Assembly: GCA_030533445.1 (NCBI GenBank)
Contig: CM060081.1
Coordinates: 2,065,315 to 2,129,314, forward strand
DNA: 64,000 bases
Direction of reading: 5' to 3'
DNA from: Cyprinodon diabolis
Taxonomy: Eukaryota; Chordata; Actinopteri; Cyprinodontiformes; Cyprinodontidae
Part shown: positions 28,001 through 38,892 of the stretch, one piece after another
Numbering within the stretch: the first letter of the stretch is position 1
Layout: the number at the start of each line of letters is the position of its first letter
The notes under the pieces: model-generated
Databases searched by the model: none
What the model was told of the DNA's origin: nothing
Seen by the model: the letters and a program-made list of their open reading frames with translations, nothing else
Position numbers and translations under genes: made by a program

Positions 28001-31000
28001 CCTTCTTTGGTCCTTGAACAAGGCAGGAGGTCTATAGTCACTGAGGACCGCTGACTGAGTCTTCTTTGGTCCTGGAACAAGGCAGGAGGTCTATAGTCAC
28101 TGAGGACTGCTGGCTGAACCTTCTTTGGTCCTGGAACAAGCCAGGAGGTCTACAGTCACTGAGGACTGCTGACTGAGTCTTCTTTGGTCCTGGAACAAGG
28201 CAGGAGATCTATAGTCACTGAGGACTGCTGACTGAGTCATCTTTGATCGTGGAACAAGGCAGGAGATCTATAGTCACTGAGGACTGCTGACTGAGTCATC
28301 TTTGATCGTGGAACAAGGCAGGAGGTCTATAGTCACTGAGGACTGCTGACTGAGTCATCTTTGATCGTGGAACAAGGCAGGAGGTCTATAGTCACTGAGG
28401 ACTGCTGGCTGAACCTTCTTTGGTCCTGGAACAAGGCAGGAGGTCTATAGTCACTGAGAACTGCTGGCTGAACCTTCTTTGGTCCTTGAACAAGGCAGGA
28501 GGTCTATAGTCACTGAGAACGCTGGCTGAACCTTCTTTGGTCCTTGAACCAGGCAGGAGGTCTATAGTCACTGAGGACTGCTGACTGAGTCTTCTTTGAT
28601 CGTGGAACAAGGCAGGAGGTCTATAGTCACTGAGAATTGCTGGCTGAACCTTTTTTGGTCCTTGAACAAGGTGGGAGGTCTATAGTCACTGAGGACTGCT
28701 GACTGAGTCTTCTTTGATCATGGAACAAGGCAGGAGGTCTATAGCCACTGAGGACTGCTGGCTGAACCTTCTTTGGTCGTGGAACAAGGCAGGAGGTCTA
28801 TAGTCACTGAGGACTGCTGGCTGAACCTTCTTTGGTCCTTGAACAAGCCAGGAGGTCTATAGTCACTGAGGACTGCTGACTGAGTCTTCTTTGGTCCTGG
28901 AACAAGGCAGGAGGTCTATAGTCACTGAGGACTGCTGGCTGAACCTTCTTTGGTCCTGGAACAAGCCAGGAGGTCTACAGTCACTGAGGACTGCTGACTG
29001 AGTCTTCTTTGGTCCTGGAACAAGGCAGGAGATCTATAGTCACTGAGGACTGCTGACTGAGTCATCTTTGATCGTGGAACAAGGCAGGAGGTCTATAGTC
29101 AATGAGAATTGCTGGCTGAACCTTTTTTGGTCCTTGAACAAGGCAGGAGGTCTATAGTCACTGAGGACTGCTGACTGAGTCTTCTTTGATCGTGGAACAA
29201 GGCAGGAGGTCTATAGTCACTGAGGACTGCTGGCTGAACCTTCTTGGGTCGTGGAACAAGGCAGGAGGTCTATAGTCACTGAGGACTGCTGGCTGAACCT
29301 TCTTTGGTCCTGGAACAAGGCAGGAGGTCTATAGTCACTCAGAACTGCTGGCTGAACCTTCTTTGGTCCTTGAACAAGGCAGGAGGTCTATAGTCACTGA
29401 GAACTGCTGGTTGAACCTTCTTTGGTCCTTGAACAAGGCAGGAGGTCTATAGTCACTGAGGACTGCTGACTGAGTCTTCTTTGGTCCTGGAACAAGGCAG
29501 GAGGTCTATAGTCACTGAGGACTGCTGGCTGAACCTTCTTTGGTCCTGGAACAAGCCAGGAGGTCTACAGTCACTGAGGACTGCTGACTGAGTCTTCTTT
29601 GGTCCTGGAACAAGGCAGGAGGTCTATAGTCACTGAGGACTGCTGGCTGAACCTTCTTTGGTCCTTGAACAAGGCAGGAGGTCTATAGTCACTGAGAATT
29701 GCTGGCTGAACCTTTTTTGGTCCTTGAACAAGGCAGGAGGTCTATAGTCACTGAGGACTGCTGACTGAGTCTTCTTTGATTGTGGAACAAGGCAGGAGGT
29801 CTATAGTCACTGAGGACTGCTGGCTGAACCTTCTTTGGTCCTGGAACAAGGCAGGAGGTCTATAGTCACTGAGAACTGCTGGCTGAACCTTCTTTGGTCC
29901 TTGAACAAGGCAGGAGGTCTATAGTCACTGAGAATTGCTGGCTGAACCTTTTTTGGTCCTTGAACAAGGCAGGAGGTCTATAGTCACTGAGGACTGCTGG
30001 CTGAACCTTCTTTGGTCCTGGAACAAGCCAGGAGGTCTACAGTCACTGAGGACTGCTGACTGAGTCTTCTTTGGTCCTGGAACAAGGCAGGAGGTCTATA
30101 GTCACTGAGGACTGCTGGCTGAACCTTCTTTGGTCCTTGAACAAGGCAGGAGGTCTATAGTCACTGAGAATTGCTGGCTGAACCTTTTTTGGTCCTTGAA
30201 CAAGGCAGGAGGTCTATAGTCACTGAGGACTGCTGACTGAGTCATCTTTGATCGTGGAACAAGGCAGGAGGTCTATAGTCACTGAGGACTGCTGGCTGAA
30301 CCTTCTTTGGTCCTGGAACAAGGCAGGAGGTCTATAGTCACTGAGGACTGCTGACTGAGTCATCTTTGATTGTGGAACAAGGCAGGAGGTCTATAGTCAC
30401 TGAGGACTGCTGACTGAGTCTTCTTTGATCGTGGAACAAGGCAGGAGATCTATAGTCACTGAGAACTGCTGACTGAGTCATCTTTGATCGTGGAAATAGG
30501 CAGGAGGTCTTTAGTCACTGAGGACTGCTGGCTGAACCTTCTTTAGTCATGGGACAAGGCAGGAGATCTATAGTCACTGAGGACTGCTGACTGAGTCATC
30601 TTTGATCGTGGAAATAGGCAGGAGGTCTTTAGTCACTGAGGACTGCTGGCTGAACCTTCTTTAGTCATGGGACAAGGCAGGAGATCTATAGTCACTGAGG
30701 ACTGCTGGCTGAACCTTCTTTGGTCGTGGAACAAGGCAGGAGATCTATAGTCACTGAGGACTGCTGGCTGAACCTTCTTTGGTCGTGAAACAAGGCAGGA
30801 GATCTATAGTCACTGAGGACTGCTGGCTGAATCATCTTTTGTCCTGGAACAAGGCAGGAGGTCTATAGTCACTGAGGACTGCTGGCTGAACCTTCTTTGG
30901 TCCTGGAACAAGGCAGGAGGTCTATAGTCACTGAGAACTGCTGGCTGAACCTTCTTTGATCGTGGAACAAGGCAGGAGGTCTATAGTCACTGAGGACTGC

Positions 31001-31331
31001 TGACTGAGTCTTCTTTGATCGTGGAACAAGGCAGGAGGTCTATAGTCACTGAGGACTGCTGACTGAGTCTTCTTTGATCGTGGAACAAGGCAGGAGATCT
31101 ATAGTCACTGAGGACTGCTGACTGAGTCTTCTTTGATCGTGGAACAAGGCAGGAGGTCTATAGTCACTGAGGACTGCTGACTGAGTCATCTTTGATCGTG
31201 GAAATAGGCAGGAGGTCTATAGTCACTGAGGACTGCTGACTGAGTCTTCTTTGATCGTGGAACAAGGCAGGAGATCTATAGTCACTGAGGACTGCTGGCT
31301 GAACCTTCTTTGGTCCTGGAACAAGGCAGGA
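25079..31331. repeat. 59-bp minisatellite, about 106 units, born from LINE coding sequence
   Basis: A tandem array with a 59-bp period over 6253 bp, equal to 106 units minus one base (a 58-bp unit near 28518). The unit contains GTCTATAGTCACTGAGGACT, GCTGGCTGAACCTTCTTTGG and TCCTGGAACAAGGCAGGAG, with variants (GAACT for GACT, GACTGAGTC for GGCTGAACC, AGATC for AGGTC). Read on the minus strand one frame gives PKKxQPAVLSDYRPPAL, the segment that precedes DYRPVAL in the flanking LINE. 59 is not a multiple of 3, so the array cannot encode a continuous repeat protein. Confidence 0.95.
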
Positions 31332-31610
31332 GGTCTTCCACATCCCTGGAATTGTGTCCAGGTTCAGACTAAGGGGGCAGAGGTTCTGTAGAATCCCACA
31401 GAGCTGCTCTGCTCAGGCATTCAGGACTGACACCATCAGGACCTGCCTCCTTGCTTTCTCTGATCTTGACCTTAAGTTGTTTCTACTCCTCATTAATTCC
31501 CTGTCTCCCTTCTTAAAGGCATGTTTGTTGGTGTTGAGCAGCTTCCTCAGACAGTCATTGGATTGATGTCCTCTCCATGAGGCTACAGTCTGTAGCATCA
31601 GAACAACCTG
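31332..31610 (-). pseudogene. Degenerate LINE, upstream part
   Basis: Minus-strand frames read LRKLLNTNKHAFKKGDRELM, then a jump to AGPDGVSPECL (the conserved PGPDGI-type word), then LNLDTIPGMWKTSCL, leading directly into the repeat unit. Order and content are those of a non-LTR retrotransposon from the endonuclease-RT linker to RT region 0. A deletion joins the first two parts. Confidence 0.7.
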
Positions 31611-31619
31611 GAAGGGCCT

Positions 31620-32350
31620 TTTCAGCTTCCTGTGACCATCTCCTTATGGGTATTTTTAATGCAGATTGTCTCTTACAAAGTGGCTTATAATCTGAGCAGA
31701 GAAAAACCAGATTGTGAACTAATTTCCCAAGAGGAGCTCTTACTTTAGAAATTTAGGAGTAGAAGTAAAATAGTCCAAAGTTTTGCTTCCTCTGGTGCAG
31801 CTCATGTTCAAACGTTGGCAGAGTGAGGCATCACAATCAATTTCGTCAGTAGCAGAAGTGGAATGTAAACTGTTGCCAACAGAACACGGGTAAACTCTCT
31901 GGGCGAATGATATGGCTAGAAACCAACTGTCAACATTTATGTTGTATGGACAAATGAGAAAATGATGTGTGCTGCATCTATTAGCCTTAACAGTGGAAAT
32001 ATATGATAATCACTTACCTGACCTGGCAGGACAACCTAAAAAGCTATATATGGCTACGGTTAACGTGGCTAAAGGTTTAATCTGAGATAATGCAGATGGG
32101 AAGCCAAAAGTGGGATTTGTTACATCATGCTGTCTTAATCTCTAGTTCTGCAGGTTTCTAGTTTTTCTTGAAATGTTGGTAAATTTTATAGGAACCGTCA
32201 GGCTTGAAGAAACCCCCATATGGAATAAAAATTTCTAATCAATAACCAGTTTCATCTGGTGTATAGAAAATACCAGTCTAACCAACAGAACTTAGAGTGT
32301 AGATTTAAGGAGCTGATAGCTAATTAATTTCGGATAGATGATTAGCAGAA
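31620..32350. other. No gene seen
   Basis: Spacer between the LINE and the hAT-derived block. No exon recognised; in particular no arfrp1 exon 2. Confidence 0.4.
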
Positions 32351-32353
32351 GGC

Positions 32354-33257
32354 AGGGGGGGGGGATTTACCATTAGGCAATACTAGGCAGCTGCCTAGGG
32401 CCCCAAGTTCCTGAGGGCCCCAATAAACTCTGTTTGTATGGTTAATACAACTTTTCCTTATTTGTGCACATTAATTATGTTTTTGATAAAAATCATTTGG
32501 CTAAAATCCCATCAGAACGCTGATAATATTAAGTGTGTCTCAGCCCCCCCCCCTTCAGTGTTCGCCATATTGGATCAGTCCATTTGCTGCACATGTTCAG
32601 AAAGGTTCAAACAGACAGCAGCAAACCATTTGAAAACAAACCATGCAAAGAGCAGTGTTGCCAACTTAGCGCTTTAGTCGCTATATTTAGCCACTTTTCA
32701 GACCCCTCTAGCACTTTGATTTCTAAAAAGCTCCTAGCGCCAAATCTAGAGACTTTTTTCTGCTACTGGAGACTTTGGAGACAACATCTAAAAGCAGCGA
32801 ACTCTGCTCTCCAGAGCGAGTAGATTGGTAACCCCGCCTCCTGCTCTCCTCTATCTTGTCTGCTGTCATGATTCATGCAGCTATTATTTCATCCAAATGA
32901 AAAATGGAGAACAGATAAGCAGATCATGGCTTGTCTACAGTGAAAAGAAGGACTGGGTTATTTACTTTGGCCTTTTTGGAAACACAGGAAGGAGCAATCA
33001 GCTAAGTGAGCTTAGTGCTTGGAAAAAATCTTTCATTCCTTTAGAGACAGCATGAAAAGTCAGCTGAGTACAAAACATAGAGAGGAAAACAAGAAGAAAA
33101 GGGACAAGAAGAGAGGGACACAACCTAGAACAGAGAATGGATGTCTATTCTATTAACATTTCTCTATCTGTAGAATGGCGCTGTTCTATGTCTTCTCAGT
33201 TCAGAAGGGCCCCTGCCTGTCTTTGCCTAGGGCCCCAAATGTCCTAAATCCTCCCCT
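32354..33257 (+). mobile_element. hAT-derived element (TTF/ZMYM-type), decayed
   Basis: Ends AGGGGGGGGGATTTA and TAAATCCTCCCCT; both ends carry GCCTAGGGCCCCAA words. Inside, 32876-33052 reads MKNGEQISRSWLVYSEKKDW then FGLFGNTGRSNQLSELSAWK, which matches the TTF-type zinc-finger region of hAT transposases, with the cysteines mutated and a stop after it. No clear 8-bp duplication was found. Confidence 0.55.
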
Positions 33258-33410
33258 TTTCTCTGACCTTCATCTATGGGAGCCTTCAGCCCACTATGAG
33301 CTGAGCTCTGCGGTGGACCAGCTCTCTATCAGAACCGCTTGGACAGATTTTAACTTCATTCATCCCGAATAGAACCAGGCAGCCATGTTCCTGATGAAGA
33401 GGCTTCCTAC

Positions 33411-33503
33411 CGTCTTCCCAGCGTTATCCAGACCCAGGATCAGCACGCAGTACTCGTCCTTCTGGAACATGTACTTATAGAACCCAGATAACAGAGTGTA
33501 CAT
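33411..33503 (-). CDS. arfrp1: ADP-ribosylation-factor-related protein 1, exon 1
   Basis: Arl-family GTPase of the trans-Golgi network, which recruits golgins and Arl1. The exon encodes exactly 31 residues: MYTLLSGFYKYMFQKDEYCV then LILGLDNAGKT, the diagnostic N-terminus and P-loop (GLDNAGKT). It ends in phase 0 at donor GTAGGA. The 5' UTR is CG-containing (33504-33700). No later exon (switch I, WDLGGQ, NKQD motifs) is visible anywhere downstream in this window on the minus strand. Only one exon of about 200 codons is present, so this is either a gene with a very long intron, a misjoin or an orphan exon. Confidence 0.88.
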
Positions 33504-33709
33504 GTTGGATCAGCTGTTAGCTCCGCTCAGCTAGCACGAGGGTTTCATTCTGAACACAAAAAACAGCCTGAAAATAAAACAGCCTGAAAATTAAACAGCC
33601 TTATAACCGGAAACACATCAGAAAACATACGGAGGATGTTGGAAACAGGCTTTGTACACGACTACTACTACTTCTCTTCTTCTCTTCTTGTTAGTGAAGT
33701 GAAAATTAT

Positions 33710-36180
33710 GATGATTGTGGTAATAATAGATCCTACTATAATTTTGGTTATATATATACTCTAAAAAAGATAGGTAGCACATTTGTAAAACATATAATTC
33801 ATATTATTTCTGTCTGCATGTAATTTTAGAAACATTTGAAGGTTCAAATTTTTATTGGCTCACTTAAGATGGACCTTTAAAGCCTTCATGTGAGGGAAAA
33901 AGAATGAGCCACATATTTCCTCTTTTCTGCTCTGCGTAGAGATGACGGCCACTGGAAAAAAACAATTAACTGATTTATTTTTATTTTTTGTGTTTGATAT
34001 CAGAAAAAAAACAGAATTCAGACTTTAATCTCAGAATTCTGGCAGTTCTCACATATTAAACTCCAATAAAATAACACAAAAACACAAAATAAAAGGAGAT
34101 CTTAAATGTGTAATCTATAATAGGTTGAGGCATCTTCAGGTCCTCCAGATGTTCAGTTTTAGAGTTAAAACCTATTAATTGTTTTGTGGTTCTTAACCTT
34201 TTGTGTTTCCATCCTTTCATTTCCTGCTCTCCCAAATATTCTGCAGAAATCCGATGTTTGTGTCCTTTAGTTTAGGCCGATGGTGGTTCAGGGTAGGTTG
34301 CAGGTTCAAACCCGGGCTGTTTATGTGCTGCAGACACACTTCTAGCTGATTATTTAATAAAAGACGCTTCTACGCAGCAGGAGAGAAACTGCCTGTCGGC
34401 GTTTGATTCTCCTTAACGGGAGGGAGAAGTTCCCATTGAACATCTAGAATAGATCTGTTTTTAAAAGCAGTAGAAGCACAGATTAAAAGGACTAATCCCT
34501 CACCTGCAGATTATTTAAATACAACCCAGAGAAAGTCATAAATAGATGTTGTGATTATTTCCTGAAATGTATTTAAGATCAAGACAGATAAGATAGAAGG
34601 CGAATAGCTTTATCTTAAGTCTTATCTTTTCCAGTCATTGGCAGCGTGGGTGAAAAGTCTTTATTATTTAAAGTTTATTTCTGGAGAAAAGGAGAAAAGT
34701 GACCAAAGCAGAGACTCTGTTAACTGTTAACAAGTCTTTATAACTGATAGTTATAGATATATTAAACTGAGTTAAGAGCATTTCTAAAAGAAGATCTTAA
34801 ATGTAGAAATCTATAATAGATTGAGGCATCTTCAGGTCCTCTAGATGTTCAGTTTTAGAGTTAAAACCTATTAGTTGTTTTGTGATTCTTAACGTTTTGG
34901 AAGTAAAACTTTTGCATTTGCTTTATGACTGTTCTGCATACAGTAGATTGATCTAAAAATAAATAAAAATGTCTTGAAATAAGCGTATTTCCCCTAAATT
35001 TGAGCAGCTAATATAACAGGCCATTGGAAGCAGTACTTTAACCAATTATATATGTTTCACTTTAAATGAGATAATGGAAATGTCTTTTCTTATTCCAGGT
35101 GTAAAAATGTCTATCAACAGATCAAATCAATTGCAAATAAACTTTAGTAACATTTTAATCACTTTCAGTTTCCACTTTGGAGTCCGAACAATAAAGTTTC
35201 TGTGCTCCCTTTAATCTAATTTATCTCTGTCAAGCTAAAAGCGGTAAATGGACTGTAAGCGTGACCTAAATAGAGTTTTAGAGCAGTTTATCGTATTACT
35301 GCACCTTAATGAATTCCAGTTTGTTTTAAAAAGGCGTCACCTATGGGATGGACATCCATGCCCCCTTTGGGCCATAAAGCAGCACCTGTTAGGACCCATT
35401 TTCTGGTTCTTCTTGTCCCCTAAATAGTTTCATGTTGGTTTCTGTTCGAGGCGATTTTATGATTTACCAGGCATAAGTGTTAGAGGTAGTTTAATGTGTA
35501 ACACGGGTGATTGGTTTAGTGACTCTGCCGTGTTTATCAAGTGACTATGTGATGAGATCACAGCAGTAAAAACTCTGCCACTCCCTCTCCTTCTGGTATT
35601 TTTTTCTGGCACAGTTCAAGCGGCTTCCAGTAAGCTACGTGCAACGCACACACTTGGCTGGGTGCCAGTCTACCTGCTCGACAGGTATGTTGACTCAGTG
35701 GGAGGAGACCTTGCCCTCTCCTCAGATGGTGTGTGTTTGTCAGAGCTGTTAGGTGGAGTGGTTAGATAATTAATCCGTCCAACAATGACCATCAAAATAT
35801 TTATTCAGTCTTTATGCAAAAAAACTCCAACTTCGAATGTCCCCAATAGAACAGAGTTAGGAAGTGGGATACACTAAATTCATATTTATCAAAACATTGC
35901 ACTGCAGAAATTATCTACAAATATGCAAAAACTTGAAAAAAATTAAATAAAGTGTATTGACCCTTAATTTGACGAGGTAAATAAGATTATCTGCCAATGG
36001 AATGAGTATTTTTTACTCCTAAAATAAGATTAGATAATTTGCACTTGAAATAAGACAATGCAATTGTTCTTATTTTACATTTAAATAGTCTTGTTTCTCA
36101 CTTACGTACTCAATTCAAGAAACAAAATGCACTTATTTAGATTTACATTATTTTAGGGAAGTGATTGACAGGAGCATCTG
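33710..36180. other. No gene seen apart from a 100-bp direct repeat
   Basis: AT-rich intergenic DNA. It contains the direct duplication listed separately (34097-34197 and 34792-34893). No exon recognised. Confidence 0.4.
34097..34893 (+). repeat. Direct repeat pair, about 101 bp each
   Basis: 34097-34197 and 34792-34893 are about 90% identical (AGATCTTAAATGT at the start, GAGGCATCTTCAGGTCCTC in the middle, TTAAAACCTATTA near the end), 695 bp apart in the same orientation. Probably a local duplication. Confidence 0.8.
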
Positions 36181-36183
36181 GGA

Positions 36184-36604
36184 TCTGAATTCAATTCAAT
36201 TCTATTCAGTTTATTCATGTAGAGACAATTCAAATCATGTCATCTCAAGGCACTTTCCAGTTCCCCAGATCATCCAGTCGGATTGATTCAAGGTTTTCTT
36301 TCTAAGGAAAACCAGCTCTTCAGCAATCCCTCACACTAAGCATGCTTGTAGCGACAGTGGAGAGGAAAAACTCCCTTTGAACAGGAAGAAACCTCCAGCA
36401 GAACCAGGCTCAGTGTGAGCGGCCATCTGCTGAGGCCCACTGGGGTTCAAGGAGACAGAAGCAGACATAGAAAAAGAAGCATAGATACAAAAGGCAACTG
36501 TCAACCAGCTCCACAGGCGGCCCCGTCCAGGAAACACACAGCCAGGCAGATGAGCTCCGAGCCAGCTCCCATGTCAGAGGATGAAGAGAGCACATCCAGT
36601 TAGT
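36184..36604 (-). mobile_element. LINE 3' end (L2/CR1-like), minus copy
   Basis: The inverse of the 3' tail (AATTCTATTCAGTTTATTC) followed by the common 3' UTR to TCCAGTTAGTCACAGTCA, where it is truncated. It forms an inverted pair with the plus copy at about 37100-37795. Confidence 0.85.
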
Positions 36605-37099
36605 CACAGTCAGGCTTCATGCTGCTGCTCATTTAAATGGGTTAAATGGCTCCAACTTTACAATAAGCTTAGCTACCAGTTAGCCACGCTGCGGCCTGAA
36701 AGGTGCAACACGTCACGATGGATAAGCAAGAGAGGCTCAGTGGTGTCTGGTTCATCATTTGACTGCAGGCCTGCGTCTGTGTGCCTCAATGTTTAAATAG
36801 AAAACAGATGAATGAATGAATGAATATCGTCACACTGTTAGAATCATGCTGATTACATAATCAAACTTTAGTAATCTGCTGTATGGTTCATTTTTCGGCT
36901 CGGACTCAGCTGCCAGTTTGGTCCCATGAGTCTCATTCATCTGTTTCTACCTGCTGTTGATGATTGGCTGTAACATCACACACTTAAAGCCTCCAGACGC
37001 TAACGCGGCTCGCACTAAACGTTTCAGATGATAGATTTGAATTCAGAGTTTAAATTAAGGCCGACAATCGGTCCATCTGCTTTCTTTAAGATGACAGGA

Positions 37100-37798
37100 C
37101 TGTAGGGGAGTTTATTTCTCATCATTCTGCTTCATTCTATCTCTATTCTCCCACTCTGCAGAATCTGTTAGTTCAATCTCTAACGTTCTGCTCTCTCTGC
37201 TTTTTCTTATAGTAGCTTCATCTGGTCTGTTCCTGTTTGGCTGTGACTCCATCCTGGAGAGAAATATCAGCTGTGCTGCTGCCATCAACATCTTTGTTTC
37301 TAGATGTTGGAGCTTGGCCTGTTTTCCAGTGTAGTCCTGTTTCTCTGACTGTGACTAACTGGATGTGCTCTCTTCATCCTCTGACATGGGAGCTGGCTCG
37401 GAGCTCATCTGCCTGGCTGTGTGTTTCCTGGACGGGGCCGCCTGTGGAGCTGGTTGACAGTTGCCTTTTGTATCTATCATCTTTTTCTATGTCTGCTTCT
37501 GTCTCCTTGAACCCCAGTCGGCCTCAGCAGATGGCCGCTCACACTGAGCCTGGTTCTGCTGGAGGTTTCTTCCTGTTCAAAGGGAGTTTTTCCTCTCCAC
37601 TGTCGCTACAAGCATGCTTAGTGTGAGGGATTGCTGAAGAGTCAATGAGTCGATGCAGTCAGCTGGTTTTCCTTAGATAGAAAACTGAATCAATCTGACT
37701 GGATGATCTGGTGAACTGGAAATTGCCTTGAGATGACATGATGTGAATTGTCTCTACATGAATAAACTGAATAGAATAGAATAGAATAGAACGGAATA
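37100..37798 (+). mobile_element. LINE 3' end (L2/CR1-like), plus copy with GAATA tail
   Basis: From GTTTATTTCTCATCATTCTG to AATAAACTGAATAGAATAGA, with the tail expanded to several AATAG units. About 95% identical to 23404-23975 over the shared part. It has a small deletion near 37480 that fuses two of the apparent frames. Confidence 0.85.
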
Positions 37799-38161
37799 GG
37801 GCCTCAAATACCACATTCAGCTCCTAGCATGCTATTGTACAGCAATGCAAATCAATTAGTATGTGGATCAAGAAAGTTGTTTTATCATGAGAACAAGCTA
37901 CCACCAAATTCATGCCCATCTTTATCTGGAAGAAGCTAAAAATGAGATAGAACTGTATATATAGAGTCACAATATTTATTAGAAATAGATTATCTAGTAA
38001 AGTCAGTGCTATATGAGTTTGTGCAGTGGAGGGAGGTTAACAGGAAGAACATAATAAAATGTATTTAACCTCGATGAGGTCAAAGCAAACAGACTAATAA
38101 CCTTCTACATCATGTGTTTTACTGCTCACATCCACCAATACAGAGACTGATGAGTGAAGCA

Positions 38162-38167
38162 TTTATT
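38162..38167 (-). terminator. elf3: Polyadenylation signal, elf3
   Basis: TTTATT on the plus strand (AATAAA on the coding strand), about 615 nt past the elf3 stop codon, in an AT-rich 3' UTR. Confidence 0.5.
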
Positions 38168-38780
38168 ATTTATGTGAAAACAAGCAGCGTCAGTTGAATA
38201 AAAACAGTGTGAAAAACACTTTATAACAAGTCGTACAGACACGTGAAAAAACATCACCTACATCCATTTCTCTGCATTCTGTCTTTGCATTTACCAATAT
38301 TCAGAGACATAACCTGTTTGTCTTTGATGGAAACATGACAGAACATGAAAGAAAACTAGATATTTTCGGTCACACGAAACAAATTCGTTCCCATGTACTA
38401 CAACAAAAACGTAAGACAGCAAGACAGAGACTAGTTTGCTCCGAATCCGAAAAAAAACCCAGAACGTTAAACTTTGATGACAGTAAACGCTGAAGTAGTT
38501 TGCAGGCACTCCAAAACATGAGCGGATCTATGTCTACCGTTTCTGTGACGAGGATCAAAATATAAAACGAAAAAAAACAAACAAAAAAAAACATTAATGG
38601 TGGTTCATAAAACCTACTAGAGCCAAACACAATGGCTTACATTTTCTGCAACACCTTCCCTGTAAGAGGAAGTTTCGTCTTAAACTTTTTTTTAGATAGT
38701 AACGACATTTTCCAGCCAGCAGGACAGGTTTTTCTGGCTCCTGAATTCCCGCTTTGGTTGGCTTTGCGGCCTTTATCCAC

Positions 38781-38892
38781 TCAGTGGCTGGCGCCTATCT
38801 CCTCAATCTTCCAACCACTGGAATTCTTTCCAAACTTGTAGACAAGTCTTCTTCCATCCACTCGCTCCAGAATCTCTCTTTTGTAGTAATAC
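38781..38892 (-). CDS. elf3: elf3 last coding exon (ETS C-terminal half)
   Basis: Completes the Arg of RAMR and encodes [20 protein letters not shown] and [16 protein letters not shown], then TGA. It contains the recognition-helix tyrosines and the conserved end of the ETS domain. Confidence 0.95.

Noticed and set aside
28392..28610. Open frame of 72 residues inside the minisatellite
   Set aside because: 59-bp units shift frame each time; the frame is a chance run through four units with no start or splice context.
25079..31331. CRISPR-like array of regular repeats
   Set aside because: The units are contiguous with no spacers, the host is a vertebrate, and the unit equals LINE coding sequence. 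It is a minisatellite.
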